Shown here: positions 50,770 through 61,829 of the stretch, one piece after another | Position numbering within the stretch: the first letter of the stretch is position 1 | Layout of the letters: the number at the start of each line of letters is the position of its first letter | Assembly: GCF_032854445.1 (NCBI RefSeq) | Contig: NC_088295.1 | Coordinates: forward strand, 8,064,501 to 8,128,500 | DNA length: 64,000 nt | Direction: 5' to 3' | Source: Liolophura sinensis | Lineage: Eukaryota > Mollusca > Polyplacophora > Chitonida > Chitonidae | Notes under the pieces: model-generated | What the model saw: the letters and a program-made list of their open reading frames with translations, nothing else | Told to the model about the DNA's origin: nothing | The model's database searches: none | Position numbers and translations under genes: made by a program

Positions 50770-52350
50770 GCGTTGTTTGTGCATATTTTCATCAAACTAA
50801 CATGAACCTATGGCCCTATTGGTTTATGGGAGGCGGGGAGAGTAGACATTTTGTCAGAAGATTGAATTGGAACTGGGTGCATTGCTTCACCATTACAAGT
50901 TACCGATCTGTGTTTCTTTCACAAAATTATGGTAGTTCGTGGCCTGTTCATAGTTCAGTTTTCCGCTATTCTATCTTGACGGTTCGTCAAACTGAATTTA
51001 AATACGGTACATGCTGCACCATGCGTTAACGAGGTGTTTTGGTCTGTTTACTCTGATGCGTAATTCGACACAGCTATTATTCTCACGGCTCAAATCAGTG
51101 TGGAACTTGGATTTGCCAATGTAATACTTGCAAAATTCTTGTTGAACATGTAGTTATAACCGTTTCCCAGTTTAAGGCAATATAAAATTTCCTCTTAAAG
51201 GTTGCTCCCATATCTGTGCACACATGGGTCATTGTACAATGGCTTCGTCTGCAAGCTCTCTTCATCTTGACCTCAGTGTAAATGAGACCCCTGCTATAGG
51301 TTTCGTACAGGATTATTTTGGACATTGCCAACTTGGTCAAATGAAGATTGGGTCTGTTATGCGTCTGTGCTTCCATCAGTCGAGGTTTCTTAACCCATAA
51401 ATCGAAGAGAATGTGCTCGTGAGGTACGGAGAGCTATCCAGTTTGAAAGCAGTTCCATGCTTTGTGTGTTCTTCAACTTTGTCCTAGTTGCGTTAATGCA
51501 AGTAAATACTTGTATCGGAAAGGGTTGACATCATGAATTAGAATGCGAATTAATGAATATAATTTAATAGAAGCATTTGTCGTTGCGTGGGGGAAGCCTG
51601 TAAATAGTATACCAGAACCTGTTTCTTCCATGATGGACCTCTGTTTTAAACATGTATAACGGTGCTGCATGCCAGGACTTCGATCATACACGGGCTCACA
51701 TGTTGCCGGTGGCCATATCAAACTACCAAAAGAGTTCTAAGTCCAGCTCATGCTGGCTTCCTCTCCGGCGGTACATGGGAAGGTCTGCCAACAACCTGGG
51801 GATGGTCTTGAGATACCCCCGGGCTCTGCCCCGGTTTCCTCCCATTGCAAACATTCTTGAATACGACCTAAAGCACCAGTCGAATGAACTGTATGTTTGT
51901 TTGCATGCATGGCAATCTGGACGCCGATGTCGCATGGTTCCCGGGCACTATACCAGTGTCACTGTGCTCCCCCTGCGCTGGGTGTTGGGTTGTCACGTTT
52001 TTGAATTGTCGGACGTACGAGGTGTTGGTTCAGTCTCTTTCCTGGCCACGATATACTGTCCCGACTGAGTTATTGATGGCAGGAAATAGCCTACAACGCA
52101 GAGTCTTACCTAATTCTGCTTAAGCCATGGTGCAAGAGGGCGTGTACTATTTATGCATTTACATAGTTGGAATAAAACCCTCGGTTACGCGAGACCATTT
52201 GCCAGCTATTACACTTTCGTCGCTGCCCTTGTACTCTACGCTGTACGCCCTCGAAAATACACTGGACGAAGTGCATATTTGTACCGATAGTCACATTTTA
52301 AAATTAAAAAAACGTCACTTAATTGTTATACGCCTGCCACTATCCGTCTC
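50770..52350. other. Intergenic stretch after RPS2
   Basis: No gene recognised. It contains a SINE family A piece at 51740-51890. The 138-codon frame at 51652-52068 runs over that SINE and has no domain. Confidence 0.45.
51740..51890 (+). repeat. SINE family A fragment
   Basis: Plus orientation: 'agtccagctcatgctggctt', 'ggaaggtctgccaacaacct', 'cccgggctctgccccggttt', then 'attcttgaatacgacctaaa'. Head truncated after the B box. Confidence 0.8.
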
Positions 52351-52604
52351 CGGACCATAGGCCTATCTCCAATTATTTTCCATGTACAGTTTGAGTTTTT
52401 GTTGGCTTCACAGATACTGAGGTGATGCGTCACAACTCATATTTGTCTTTCTGCGGTTGTCATAGTAACGAGATCACCATTTTCCACATGTCTACGAAAG
52501 AAATAGATATGATTTCGCGTTATCTTCTACTGTTTCCTGCGTTGAGATGTACCGACTCACATTTGTCAATTTCCTGATCACCAGATAGCCATTATTCCTT
52601 ATTT
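52350..52604. repeat. Left flank: part of a 150-180-bp repeat array
   Basis: Contains blocks also seen four times at 60214-60800: 'cacatttgtc', a 'gttgtcatagtaacgagat' block (elsewhere 'gttgccatggtaaccagat'), and 'atagatatgatttcg'. About one and a half diverged units, cut at the retrotransposon's left end. Confidence 0.6.
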
Positions 52605-52608
52605 ATAC

Positions 52609-52745
52609 TGTGGTGAATTTATATACTCACCAGGTTGCTCTCGGACCCTTAGATAGCCCTGGGTGACACTAACCTACGCTGAGGTCATGACACACGTATG
52701 TAAGCTGGGAAGGTAGAATCAAAGAGAGTTTGTGGGTAACATCCT
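52609..52745 (-). repeat. 3' LTR-like repeat
   Basis: Shares with 60041-60209 the blocks 'gtgaatttatatactcacca', 'tagatagccctgggtgacac' and 'gctgggaaggtaga', in the same order. It lacks about 19 bases present in the right copy, and its inner edge is blurred by divergence. Confidence 0.75.
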
Positions 52746-52771
52746 ATGGAACAAGGGGTGGTAATGGCACC

Positions 52772-53920
52772 TTAAGATGGGGGTGACAGATGTGGGGAAT
52801 CGGTTTCTAGAAGAATCGAGTTGGGATCTGCCTTTGCCGCTGCCCCCATCGTCTCTTTCGAACGAAATTTGGTGGTGGTGAACCCAAATCGAGCTTCACG
52901 CATTTCCTGCAGCGAGCCAAAAAAAAAAAAAAAAAAACAGTGTCGGTGGATTGGCATTTCTGTCATTTCCATTCATGCAGTAGGTGAGGAATGGCAGCGT
53001 CTTCACTGCCATTATCCCTGAAATGTAGCGCAATAATTTTATGGTGTTTGACAGCTAGTGGCAAAGCTTTCCGTAGAAAGAGCAGCTGACCATCTACTTT
53101 GTCTCGCTTACACTTGCCAATTTCTCCCAGTCCCACACAACGAAGGTGTCGTAGCAACGCATCTGTCATCTGATGGAAGCTATTAAGTGGGGTAGGACAT
53201 TGTGTAGGTGAACACCAAAGGTTGCACTAACTCTGGGATCTGAAAGCTGTTCAGTAGACATGTTCCAAGAGGACCGGTAGACGTAGTTGACCAAGGCATG
53301 TTCGAGCTGCCAAGTAGGATCGCGAGAAAAGATGCTCAGGACATTTCGCAAGGTCTGGAGTCCTGTAGCGGAAAGGAGTCTGTCAAGATGGAAAGGTGTA
53401 TCAGTAAATTGTAAGTCCTCGCACAATGCTTCTGAGACGTTAATGCAAATTTCCTCTGCGAAAAGTTGTAGGAATGAATCCCTGCTTGGAGCATCCAAGG
53501 GCACCAACAGATTAGACAGAATCCCTCAACGTATGAGCGAGATAATATGGTGAGAGGGGCTGATACCGAATAGCTCTGGTTTGACGCTATTCCCCGTCTG
53601 ATGCCTACTGTAGATCTACAGAAGACTTTCGCTACTGGTGAACTGGATGGGTCACTTGGAGGGAATGGAGTTCCGTTGATGACAAAGGACACGAGTTCGT
53701 GGGGTGTTTCCACGTGGAACTGACGACACATATTTGAAACTCCAACATATTTGTAATCATGAGGCACCAGTGACGCAATTTTGAATGCGAATCCTGCTCC
53801 AAATGCATGCCCAGGCTTGTCCATATGCTTCGCTAATGTGAGGGAGGGCAAAGCTTCTCCTTGTCTGCATACCCAGCATGCCATGGAAGCAGAAACAAAC
53901 CAAGGGAGGAGGGTTCTCAC
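52772..53920 (-). pseudogene. TatD-type metal-dependent hydrolase, frame-broken
   Basis: Read in pieces on the minus strand: a C2H2-like finger ('CWVCRQG' then 'H...KPGH') near 53880-53830, then TatD landmarks in family order: 'FHLDRLL' (about 53395), 'DPRVSATFGVH' (53220), 'GLGEIG' (53120), 'LHFRDNG' (53015), 'HRHCF' (52950), 'ILLETDSPHLSP' (52800). TatD enzymes are TIM-barrel Mg/Mn-dependent DNases. Here the first metal His of HxH reads Pro, and at least two frameshifts plus a T17 run interrupt the frame, so it is dead. It lies between the integrase tail and the 3' LTR on the same strand, which suggests it is or was an extra ORF of the retrotransposon. A host gene fragment captured later is the alternative. 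Confidence 0.7.
52920..52936. repeat. Homopolymer A17 (T17 on the coding strand)
   Basis: Lies inside the TatD-type ORF where the family has a His-Cys-Phe motif followed by a Gly-Ser; the run reads as extra Phe codons. Either a later expansion or the remnant of an insertion's poly(A) end. Confidence 0.7.
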
Positions 53921-54300
53921 TACGGGGACGATTTTACTTTTCTCTTGCTGCCCACTTGCTGTGGTACTAAAATAGATGCGGCCTTACCCCCCTCTGCATC
54001 ACTCCAGATCTCAATCAGTACAATCAGTCATCTCATGATGGTTTATTTCCATAACTTGGCTCAGATGTTCCCGAACATTCCGAATCACTGGGATCGTATT
54101 CTGGGACAAAGTGAGACTCGTCTAGGCCCAAGTCACCCGTCTAAAAAATAAAGGACAGATGAAAGAATAAAGAAAACAATACTATGTACAAGTGTACGCT
54201 ATAACTAGTCAGAGATGCGTTTGGGTGGTTTGACTTTTCTGCCACGTCGTGTGGTACCGTTATGTTTCATGTTCACGTCCGAAGCCTCGGCAGAGGTGCC

Positions 54301-54790
54301 TCAATCAGAATCGGTGACATCCTCGGTAACCGTCCCTGAATGACCAGGTAGAGGGGCGTCGTCCACAAGTGAGTCTGAACTAGAGGCAGTACCAGTATCG
54401 GCATGATACGGTGTATTTGAAGAAGGAATGAGCGGCAGTGAATAGCCCTCACTCTCAACAGGAGAAATAGAAGATGCCTCATTACTCCGAGATTCAATAA
54501 TAGATCTTCCCTTCTGATTGCCTAATGTGTACAAAGGCGGCCTACATTCAGTAACCACATGGGGACCAATCCACATCGGACAGCACTGACCAACGACAGT
54601 GGTTGAGCCTCTTTTCAATACAATGTCACCAATCTGATAAGCCTTTTCAGCCACTTTCATGTCGTAATCTCGCTTTTGTTGAAATTGGCTTTGCTTGAGA
54701 TGGTCACGAGCAAGGCTATGCATTTCCGGTAAAACTGTGTGGAGATGTTTCAGCCAATCATCAACAGCGTGCTGGGGTAGATTGTTCTCT
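54301..54790 (-). pseudogene. Ty3-type integrase C-terminal region
   Basis: On the minus strand: 'LARDHLKQSQFQQKRDYDMK', then 'YQIGDIVLKRG' and 'MWIGPHVVTECRPPLYTLG', the usual order of the DNA-binding tail of gypsy integrases (the GPY/F-like part reads 'IGPHVV'). A Ser/Thr/Asp-rich tail ends near 54301. The catalytic DDE core and zinc-binding HHCC domain that should precede it are absent. Confidence 0.8.
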
Positions 54791-54804
54791 GCTTTACCTA
54801 GAAG

Positions 54805-55000
54805 TAGTAATTTTATGGTGTTTGACAGCTAGTGGCAAAGCTTTCCTTAGAAAGAGCAGCTGACCATCTACTTTGTCTCGCTTGCACTTGCCATTTTCTC
54901 CCTGTCCCACACAACGATGGTGTCGTAGCCAGGCATGAAGTCGTCTGATGTTCTCAGCTATTAAGTGAGGTTGGACCATGTGCAGGTTGCACTAACTCTA
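54805..55000 (-). pseudogene. Second TatD-type fragment
   Basis: Nearly the same DNA as about 53035-53200, including 'GQLLFLRKALPLAVKHHKI'. It starts at a 'gagttagtgcaacc' junction directly after the hAT remnant and stops at 'cataaaatta', where integrase-tail sequence resumes. The GEIG motif reads GENG. Confidence 0.8.
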
Positions 55001-56268
55001 GCTTCTAGGTACGCTCGAGCGTCTTCGACTAAATTGTAGGCTTTACATGCCAGAGGACCTATGGTTCCCTCTAAGGTTGTAAGGGCAGAAACGATATGGC
55101 GACACTTCTCACTGTCGATGTGAATGTGAAGCAAGATCTCTGGGTAGATGGTTTTGTGAGATGTAACTTCAATGATTCGTTCCACTACCATCCCCTGATT
55201 TGCTTCGGTCTTGAAGAAACCTTCATACATGTGTATATGGTAGGAACGGTAAATGGCTATCTCAAACCAGGAGTTCAATCTTTTTGACATCGGTACAGGG
55301 GGCAGTTTTACTTGGGAACTCACAAACTGTTTCAAGTATGCAAGATAACGACAGACTTTTTAAAGAAAGCCGACTTAACCATAATGATCAGTGTGGCAGT
55401 ATGAGAAAAGTCTGGCCAGTTCACACACATATCTCCGGCTAGGTTCAATATGTGGGCCAAACACAGTACATGCCTGGCGTTTGGAAATACTGGAGACAAC
55501 ACTTCCCTAAAGGCTTTTTGGTAGTAGGCAGCAAAGTCAGACACAAATGCAATGACATCCGTGAAGTTAATAAACACACTTGTTACAACTTGAATGACAC
55601 CTCGACTGAGTGGTGAGTGGTTGCAGTTTTCAAGCGTTATGACATGAATCAGGTAATATGAACCTTGAACTCCAACAATCACGTTCAGAATACTATGATC
55701 ACGACAGTCTGTTGTCTCTTCTGCAATAATGCATACAGGCACATTCTTCATAATTGATTTGAGAATCAAAATGTCTGTCAAAAGGACGAGGAACATGAAG
55801 TTCTCTGAGCGTTGATGTTTGCGGCAGGCCTCTGCCTTGTTTGCAGTGTTTGACAACAAATGGCTTCATTTTATCACTTTTTCCCAATGCAATGTCTGCA
55901 ATTGTACACACTTTAACAAAGTCAAGGATAAAATCATCCCGTAGGTCCTTAGTTTTCGAGACGGTTGGAAGAGTTAACTGTCTTACACGTACATTGGCTT
56001 GCTCCCCTTTCGTTGTGACTCGAGCTCGATTTGTAACGTGGTTTTTCGATCTAATGTTGCCTTTCAGGATATCTGCCCGCGTACAACCTATGCTGTGTTG
56101 ACAATGTTTACAAAACAGTATATCTGCGTCGCAGTAAAAATCTTCGTCAAACTGTTTGCAACGTTCTGTAGCTGTCACTTTGCAGACTGGTGACAGGCGA
56201 CGAAATTTCATTTTGGCCGCCATTATAGTAAACATATCTACACAAACAGCAGCCGTATGTAAGCACAA
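54961..56268 (-). mobile_element. hAT-like transposase remnant with CGGBP1-like N-terminus
   Basis: Three overlapping frames on the minus strand (56268-55699, 55859-55332, 55335-54961), i.e. two frameshifts. N-terminus: 'FCKHCQHSIG' and an 'IRSKNH' pair, a zinc-finger layout as in CGGBP1. The middle has 'AEETTDCRDHSILNVIVG', 'LENCNHSPLS' and 'FPNARHVLCLAHILNLAG', typical of the hAT RNase-H-like core; then 'RLNSWFEIAIY'. The C-terminal dimerisation part is missing where the TatD fragment begins. No terminal inverted repeats were identified. Confidence 0.75.
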
Positions 56269-56530
56269 CGCTTATTGGTTGCTGAAACTGTAGATAGCCA
56301 ATCACAACGCGCCTTACATTATATACCTAACACACGAACCGGAACCTGTCATGTCACCTTTCCAACAACGACAGTACACTCCATCATGCGCTCACTCGGA
56401 AAATTAATTTTTTACTGGTATGTACACTTTAATTTTATGCCAGGACAAAGTGACAAAGTGCACATTCCGTTTCGCATTCGTTATTCCGCGAATTCCGTCC
56501 GTCTCCGCGATCGCGAAAAAACCATTGGCC

Positions 56531-56959
56531 CTATCGGCGCTGAGGTTTCAATAAAACGTAACTGGCAAAGCAAATAACCTTGAACTTTGAAAGCTCCGCA
56601 CCGATCGCTGTGTCTGAGGTGCAAGTGTCCAAAATAAACATTCCTTTAGGAGAAGGATATGCCAAACAGGGGGCGCTAGTCACCGCTTCTTTAACCGAGC
56701 GAAAAGCTTCCTGGTGTGTGTTTGTCCATACGAAAGGTCCCTTTTGGTGAACGGTCTCATACAGACAAGCTGTCATTCCAGCGAAGCCTTGAATATGACC
56801 CCTGTCATAGTTCACATATCCCAGGAATGACAATAACTCATCTCTACCTACACGTACTGGCCAGTCTGTGACAGACTGAGTTCTGCTAGGCGCCACTGAC
56901 ACGCCGTCATTATTCGCAACTTTCTTAGGAATTCGACTTCTGTTCGAAACAAAGCGCAC
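56531..56959 (-). pseudogene. Ty3-type RT connection and RNase H start
   Basis: On the minus strand: 'LLSFLGYVNYDRGHIQGFAG', 'FVWTNTHQEAFRSVKEAVTS', 'APCLAYPSPKGMFILDTCTS' and 'DTAIGAELSK', the link from RT thumb to RNase H in gypsy elements. Homology stops near 56590, which I take as the border of the hAT-containing insertion. Confidence 0.85.
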
Positions 56960-57543
56960 TTAGATGGTTTGAGTTTGATTGTATGAGCGGAAACGCAAAA
57001 ACACTTCTCTGAAACTTTGCAATACCTGAGTAAAGCTCTTTCCAAGGACAATGAAGTCGTCGAGAAATACAAGGACCTCGAGCCAGGTAAGACCACGTAA
57101 AACAAGCTGCTCGTAGTAGGACCATTGCAAGAATCAAAACCCATGCGTGCATGTTGAAAGAGTCCATACCGCGTTATAAAAGCAGTCTTTTTCCTGTCCG
57201 CATCTTCTAGTTATATCTGGTAATAGCCTGACGCCATACCCAGTGTGGAAAAGCAAGCAGTTCCATGTGCAGGGTGTACAAGCAGCCCTCGATATTTGAC
57301 AGTGGGACATCCTTGACGGTCTTTTCATTAGTGCTCGATAATCTATACACCACCGAACTGAACAGTCTTCCTTCCGAACCAGTACGATGCCGCCGATGGC
57401 CAGCTTGAAGCAGATGGCTCTATAACGCCTGCATCAAGCATCTTAGCCAAGTGTTTTTCCACTTGCGCCTGAAAATCGAGTGGCGTTCGTCTGATTTTGT
57501 GTCTAACAGGAGAGGCATTGCCAGGATCTGTGGAATGTTTCAC
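56950..57543 (-). pseudogene. Ty3-type reverse transcriptase, frame-broken
   Basis: The start reads 'RRTPLDFQAQVEKHLAKMLD' and 'GVIEPSASSWPSA'. The catalytic motif near 57056-57075 reads FLDD (YxDD class). 'LKPSKCALFRTEVEFL' follows. The pieces lie in at least three frames. Confidence 0.85.
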
Positions 57544-57959
57544 ACTGGACAGGCAACCTAGGTAGAGGTCATGCTTGGCAAAAACATCCTGAATCTCTTC
57601 GAGCAGTGTAACGACATCGGTACTGAGGTTATTGCAGGACGTGATGTCAAATGAGGTGAAAGATTAGAGCAAAGGCCGTGATGTGCAAGTTTGCCTTCAA
57701 GCTTTGAAGTAATCATTTCCCTGCAAAGAATCTGACCACTGTCACAGTCAAGATGTGTAGGGCTGACCTCAGCATTGCCAATACTTGCTTGATACTAATG
57801 TATTTGTTCGTGTGGTTTATCACCTTTACATGACCAGTTCTACCATTGGAAGGGAAGCAGACACTAACAAACCTTTGTTGTGCGAAACAGGTTCCACTAC
57901 AAAATCCTTATCTAGTAAAGTGTCTAAAGGGACAGTTGATGTAGCTACCGAACTGGAGG

Positions 57960-58330
57960 AATAACTATCTTTTTCCTCAGTAACATTCGACTAACTTTGA
58001 CTTTGTCGAGATCAGCGTTCCATTTCAGGGAAATCAACAAGACATTTCTGGAAACCAGAAAATCGAGACCCAAAATGACCTGATCAACCATAGGTGCCAA
58101 ACAAACATCCCATCGAAAGGTCTGGGAGCCAAGCTTAATTTCGACACTTGGAGCAGCCTGGTCTAGGATAGACTGGTCTCCAAGTACCTAGAGCTTGACC
58201 TGTCGAGTAACAGATTGACTGGGCATGAGTACTTTGGAAAGGCTCTGGTTAACCAATGTTACCATAGCTGCTAAGTCAGCAACGGCGGTTACTTCATGAC
58301 ATCCTTGTTTTATTTTCATGTATAGGCTAT
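57960..58330 (-). pseudogene. Retropepsin-like protease remnant
   Basis: On the minus strand 'VADLAAMVTLVNQSL' stands where the D-T/S-G-A active site of retropepsins is expected (Gly lost), and 'VILGLDFL' about 60 codons later is the usual C-terminal motif. Placed between gag-like and RT segments as in Ty3 elements. Confidence 0.65.
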
Positions 58331-58549
58331 GGCCTTATGTTTGTCGTACAACAACTTCTTTCTACTCATCGGAGACACAGTGAACGTCATCTTCAAGTCG
58401 GCCATTACATAAAGAGGGACTGGATGTTGGTCGTCTCACTCAGTCCGTGCTGGTTTAAATGGTGTGCTCATCATCAGAGAATCGTTGGTTTTCTTGCTCT
58501 GCAAAGTGTGTAAGTCGTTGAAAGTAAGTGTGATCGATTTGGTGTGCTG

Positions 58550-59498
58550 TGTTTGTAGCCACAGATTGCCCTATGGTTAACGACAGCTGCCTTCACATTT
58601 TAAGCTCCTTATGAATGTTAAGGGGCTCTTTTTCCATAGCAGACTTTGCAGCATCATTGTCCTTACAGTCGCGAAGGAAATACTTGGTTGATATCTGATC
58701 AACAGCAGTCTTGTCAGACATAGCATACCCATCTAGGGTCAAGAAGTTTACCAGTTGGGAGAATTCTTTCAAAGCTTCTTTGTCCCTCTGTATGTCGCAA
58801 GTATTGCAACTGACGTCTGACTGAGGCAGGGGTTTCCTTATGACCTGTTCGCATATTCGAGGGCCGTATGAGTTAAACAGTCATGCAATCTATCCTGGTC
58901 CTTATGTTCTTATGTCGTATTCTAGAGGTGTCTCCGATGACCTGTGCTGGCGGGTGGAGGTCGGATTGGATCGATGGTACCCACCCGACTAGGAAACATC
59001 TACATGGGACCTTTCCGAGCGAGGCTGCATAGATCTGACATAGCTGCCATCAGAAGGGATAGCTTGCAGTATCCTGTTCCTAACTGCAGGTCCAGGTGTG
59101 GGGGTGATTGACAACAAAGGCGTATGCGAGGGCTAAGGGGATAGCCCACCCAATTCTGAATTGGGTGTCTACTTAGGGCTAGGCTCACGATGTAACGCAG
59201 GGGCCTCACTTTCTGACACCAGGTGGGATGGGGAAATACCAGCGGTGTTGGTTACACGTTTTGCCGAATCCTGTAAGTCGTGTGTGACTGAAGCAGTTTT
59301 GGCTTTCAGCTGATCAATTATTTCGGCTATATTACTGCACCAAGTAGGAGCTAATGATATTCTGCCCACCTCTAGCCAGCCTTGCCAGGTCTTATATGAC
59401 ACACCGGTTTTATGGACCAAATCAGTAACAGACAATGTATCGGCTGTACGGTGTGGTCTAATAATACGCTCAGACCTTTTACTAGCCATATTTTCCAA
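58550..59498 (-). pseudogene. Gag-like region
   Basis: ATG at 59498 opens 'MENMASKRSERIIRPHR', charged and without a known domain for about 109 codons. Further on, in other frames, 'ALKEFSQLVNFL', 'DQISTKYFLRDCKDNDAAK' and 'EPLNIHKELKM' (58800-58600) follow the pattern of gypsy gag C-terminal helices. No intact zinc knuckle was found. Confidence 0.55.
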
Positions 59499-60040
59499 CT
59501 GAAGGACCTCTTCCTTAGAAACTGTCAGGATATGTTTTAGCTCCCATGGCAGGGAAAAATCATTAAATGAGAATGGAAAGGACTAATAAATTCAAGGTTA
59601 TGATAGTAGTGTATTAGCCCAGTGTATTAAGAGCTATGGCAATATGTGGAGAAAACAGAGAGACTTTCCACTTGTACGCCTTATGCTTATATGTTGTGGA
59701 CTATTAGTATAATTGTCAAAATTACACCAAGATGTAGCTATGCGATGTGGTAATTGTACATTGAAGAAAAATACTGGAGCAATGAGCAGTGGGATGTTCA
59801 CCGAAAATACGCCAGTTTGAGGGCCAAGGTCGTAACAATGTCAAGGTCGTGTCACACGGAAGTGCCATTGAAACGTATTTTGACAAACACATGTAGGCTA
59901 AAATAAAAGCGGCAAATGAAATATTGAAATATATTAATACGGGAGTTCTGGATAACAGAGAAGCCAGGTAACCTCTCAATGAAAACACTTGTTTGGCACA
60001 AACAGGAGGCCTCCGCTCTGATTTATACCGGCGACGCCAC

Positions 60041-60209
60041 TGCAGTGAATTTATACACTCACCAGATTGCTCTAGGACCATTAGATAGCCCTGGGTGACA
60101 CTAATCTACGTTGGGGTAATGGCACACGAATAAAGGCTGGGAAGGTAGAGTCAAGGAGAGGTTAGTCAAGGGGGACAACTCTGTGGGTTACATAGGTGTC
60201 GTCACCACA
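60041..60209 (-). repeat. 5' LTR-like repeat
   Basis: 169 bases. Starts 'tgcagtgaatttatacactc', ends 'gtcgtcaccaca' on the plus strand. It is the fuller of the two copies and contains a TATAAA on the minus strand near its inner edge. Confidence 0.75.
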
Positions 60210-60213
60210 ATAC

Positions 60214-60800
60214 TATAAACATATATATGATTTTGTGTTCGGGCTATAGGTCCAACTGTTCTACACGTAGAGTTTTAATTTATGGTGGATACTTAAATAC
60301 ACAGACGACGATGTGTCGCGACTCAAAATTGTCTATTTCTATTGTTGCCATGGTAACCAGATTTCTATTTTCCTGATATATACTATATAAATAGATATGA
60401 TTTCATGTCCGGGCTACAACTCCATCTATTTTTCGTGTAGAGTTATAATTTTTGATGGAAACATAGATACACATTGTCCATTTCTGTTGTTGCCATGGTA
60501 ACCAGATTGCTATTTCCCTGACATTTACTATATTGTCATATAGGCATGAACTTTGCGTCAAGACTACACATCCATTTGTTTTGCATGTTCAGTTTTAATT
60601 CTTGGTGGATATTTAGATGCGGAGGTGATCATGTGTGGGGACTTACATTTGTCCATTTTCACCGTTTCTTTGAAATCTGCTATGTAGATCGACGCGAACT
60701 TTGTATCCAGGCTATAGCTCCAATTATTTTGTAGTTTTGATTTTTGGTTGATACATAGGTGCATAGATGATATACCGCGCCTCAGATTTGTCCATTTTTA
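60214..60800. repeat. Right flank: about four diverged units of a 150-180-bp repeat
   Basis: Each unit has 'atgattt(c/t)gtgt(c/t)cgggcta', 'agttttaattt(a/t)tggtgga', 'tttgtccatttct' and 'gttgccatggtaaccagat', in that order. The last units decay towards 60800. The same family flanks the other side of the retrotransposon. Confidence 0.75.
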
Positions 60801-61829
60801 TACATTCGCTGCCATTAGGTAGAGCAGGTTGTGATATAGTAATTTTACAACATGGAGATTACTTTTCAGATTACTATTTAATACTAAAATCATCAATATC
60901 CATGAAGTACTTTTGACTTTGTACTCATCACAATGCTGCGCTGGTATTCTTTTAAACATTTCTATTTGTTTGGGGCATACATTGTGTTCACTTGAACTCT
61001 TGCTGTGATTCAGGATAAGCGAAATATCGCGATTCAAAGTAAGCAAAAACGCCAACTTAGGGAATATCGAACGGGCCACCTTACTCTCAGTTTTAACCAA
61101 TCAAGGGCGAGATATTTCTACAACCCGAGAAGGTATCTGTTCCTCTGTGACTTCACCACTCTGCCATGTAGAAGTCTATTGGCTGGCGTACGATTTCAGC
61201 CACTTCTCCAGACTAATGAGTACGAATATCATGACGTTGCCGTTTTCTGAGCGTTTACTCTTTTCCACGTATTTTACATCACGTTCTTCGAAGTGGGTCC
61301 GCACTACCGCAGAACTGAGTTTTATACAAAGATCATGGCTAGAGGTTCACCTTAGTGGTCTCAAATTAATAGATGAGGACGTTAGTCCACCCAAGTACAC
61401 TGTCGCATGGAGTGTGCATTGTCCCCTCAACAGTATATGCACATATACACATATTGTGGTGCAAATACAAATTTAAAATTCATACCGGTACATGTAGGCC
61501 AACATCACGTTGCATGTAGTAGCTAAATGTTTGCACGTAGGTACTATTCTACCTCCATGATGTACATTTATATGAGATTAATGTATTAAAATAATCCTTA
61601 GAGAACATATAATTTATACGGCACAAAGACTATGCATTAATTAAAGCCTGTCTGACTGCGTCAATCAATTAAAATTTACTGTTAAACTCATGCCAAATAA
61701 AAGTACGCGCCTTTAGCTGTTCAGTGGTATAACCATTGATAATTAGGGGGAAAAATATAAAAAAAACAGGTGCAAATTTGTGTTCGATTACATGTCTATG
61801 TATCCACTTCTTCCGAGTGTCGCTATGCT
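60800..61829. other. Intergenic stretch, nothing recognised
   Basis: Short frames only; AT-rich. No repeat family shared with the rest of the window was seen. Confidence 0.4.

Larger units (their letters stand above)
52605..60213 (-). mobile_element. Degenerate Ty3-like LTR retrotransposon with TatD-type cargo
   Basis: The element itself is 52609-60209. It opens with TGTGGTGA and closes with TCACCACA (exact inverted complement), flanked by a 4-base direct repeat ATAC at 52605-52608 and 60210-60213. LTR-like direct repeats lie at both ends. On the minus strand the order is LTR, gag-like, retropepsin, RT, RNase H, (hAT remnant), integrase C-terminus, TatD-type ORF, LTR: a Ty3/gypsy order (RT before integrase). 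Frames are broken many times, so it is inactive. A possible primer-binding site 'tggcgtcgccgg' lies just inside the right LTR. No clear polypurine tract was found before the left LTR. Confidence 0.8.

Noticed and set aside
51652-52068. 138-codon plus-strand ORF
   Set aside because: Overlaps a SINE family A fragment and has no domain.
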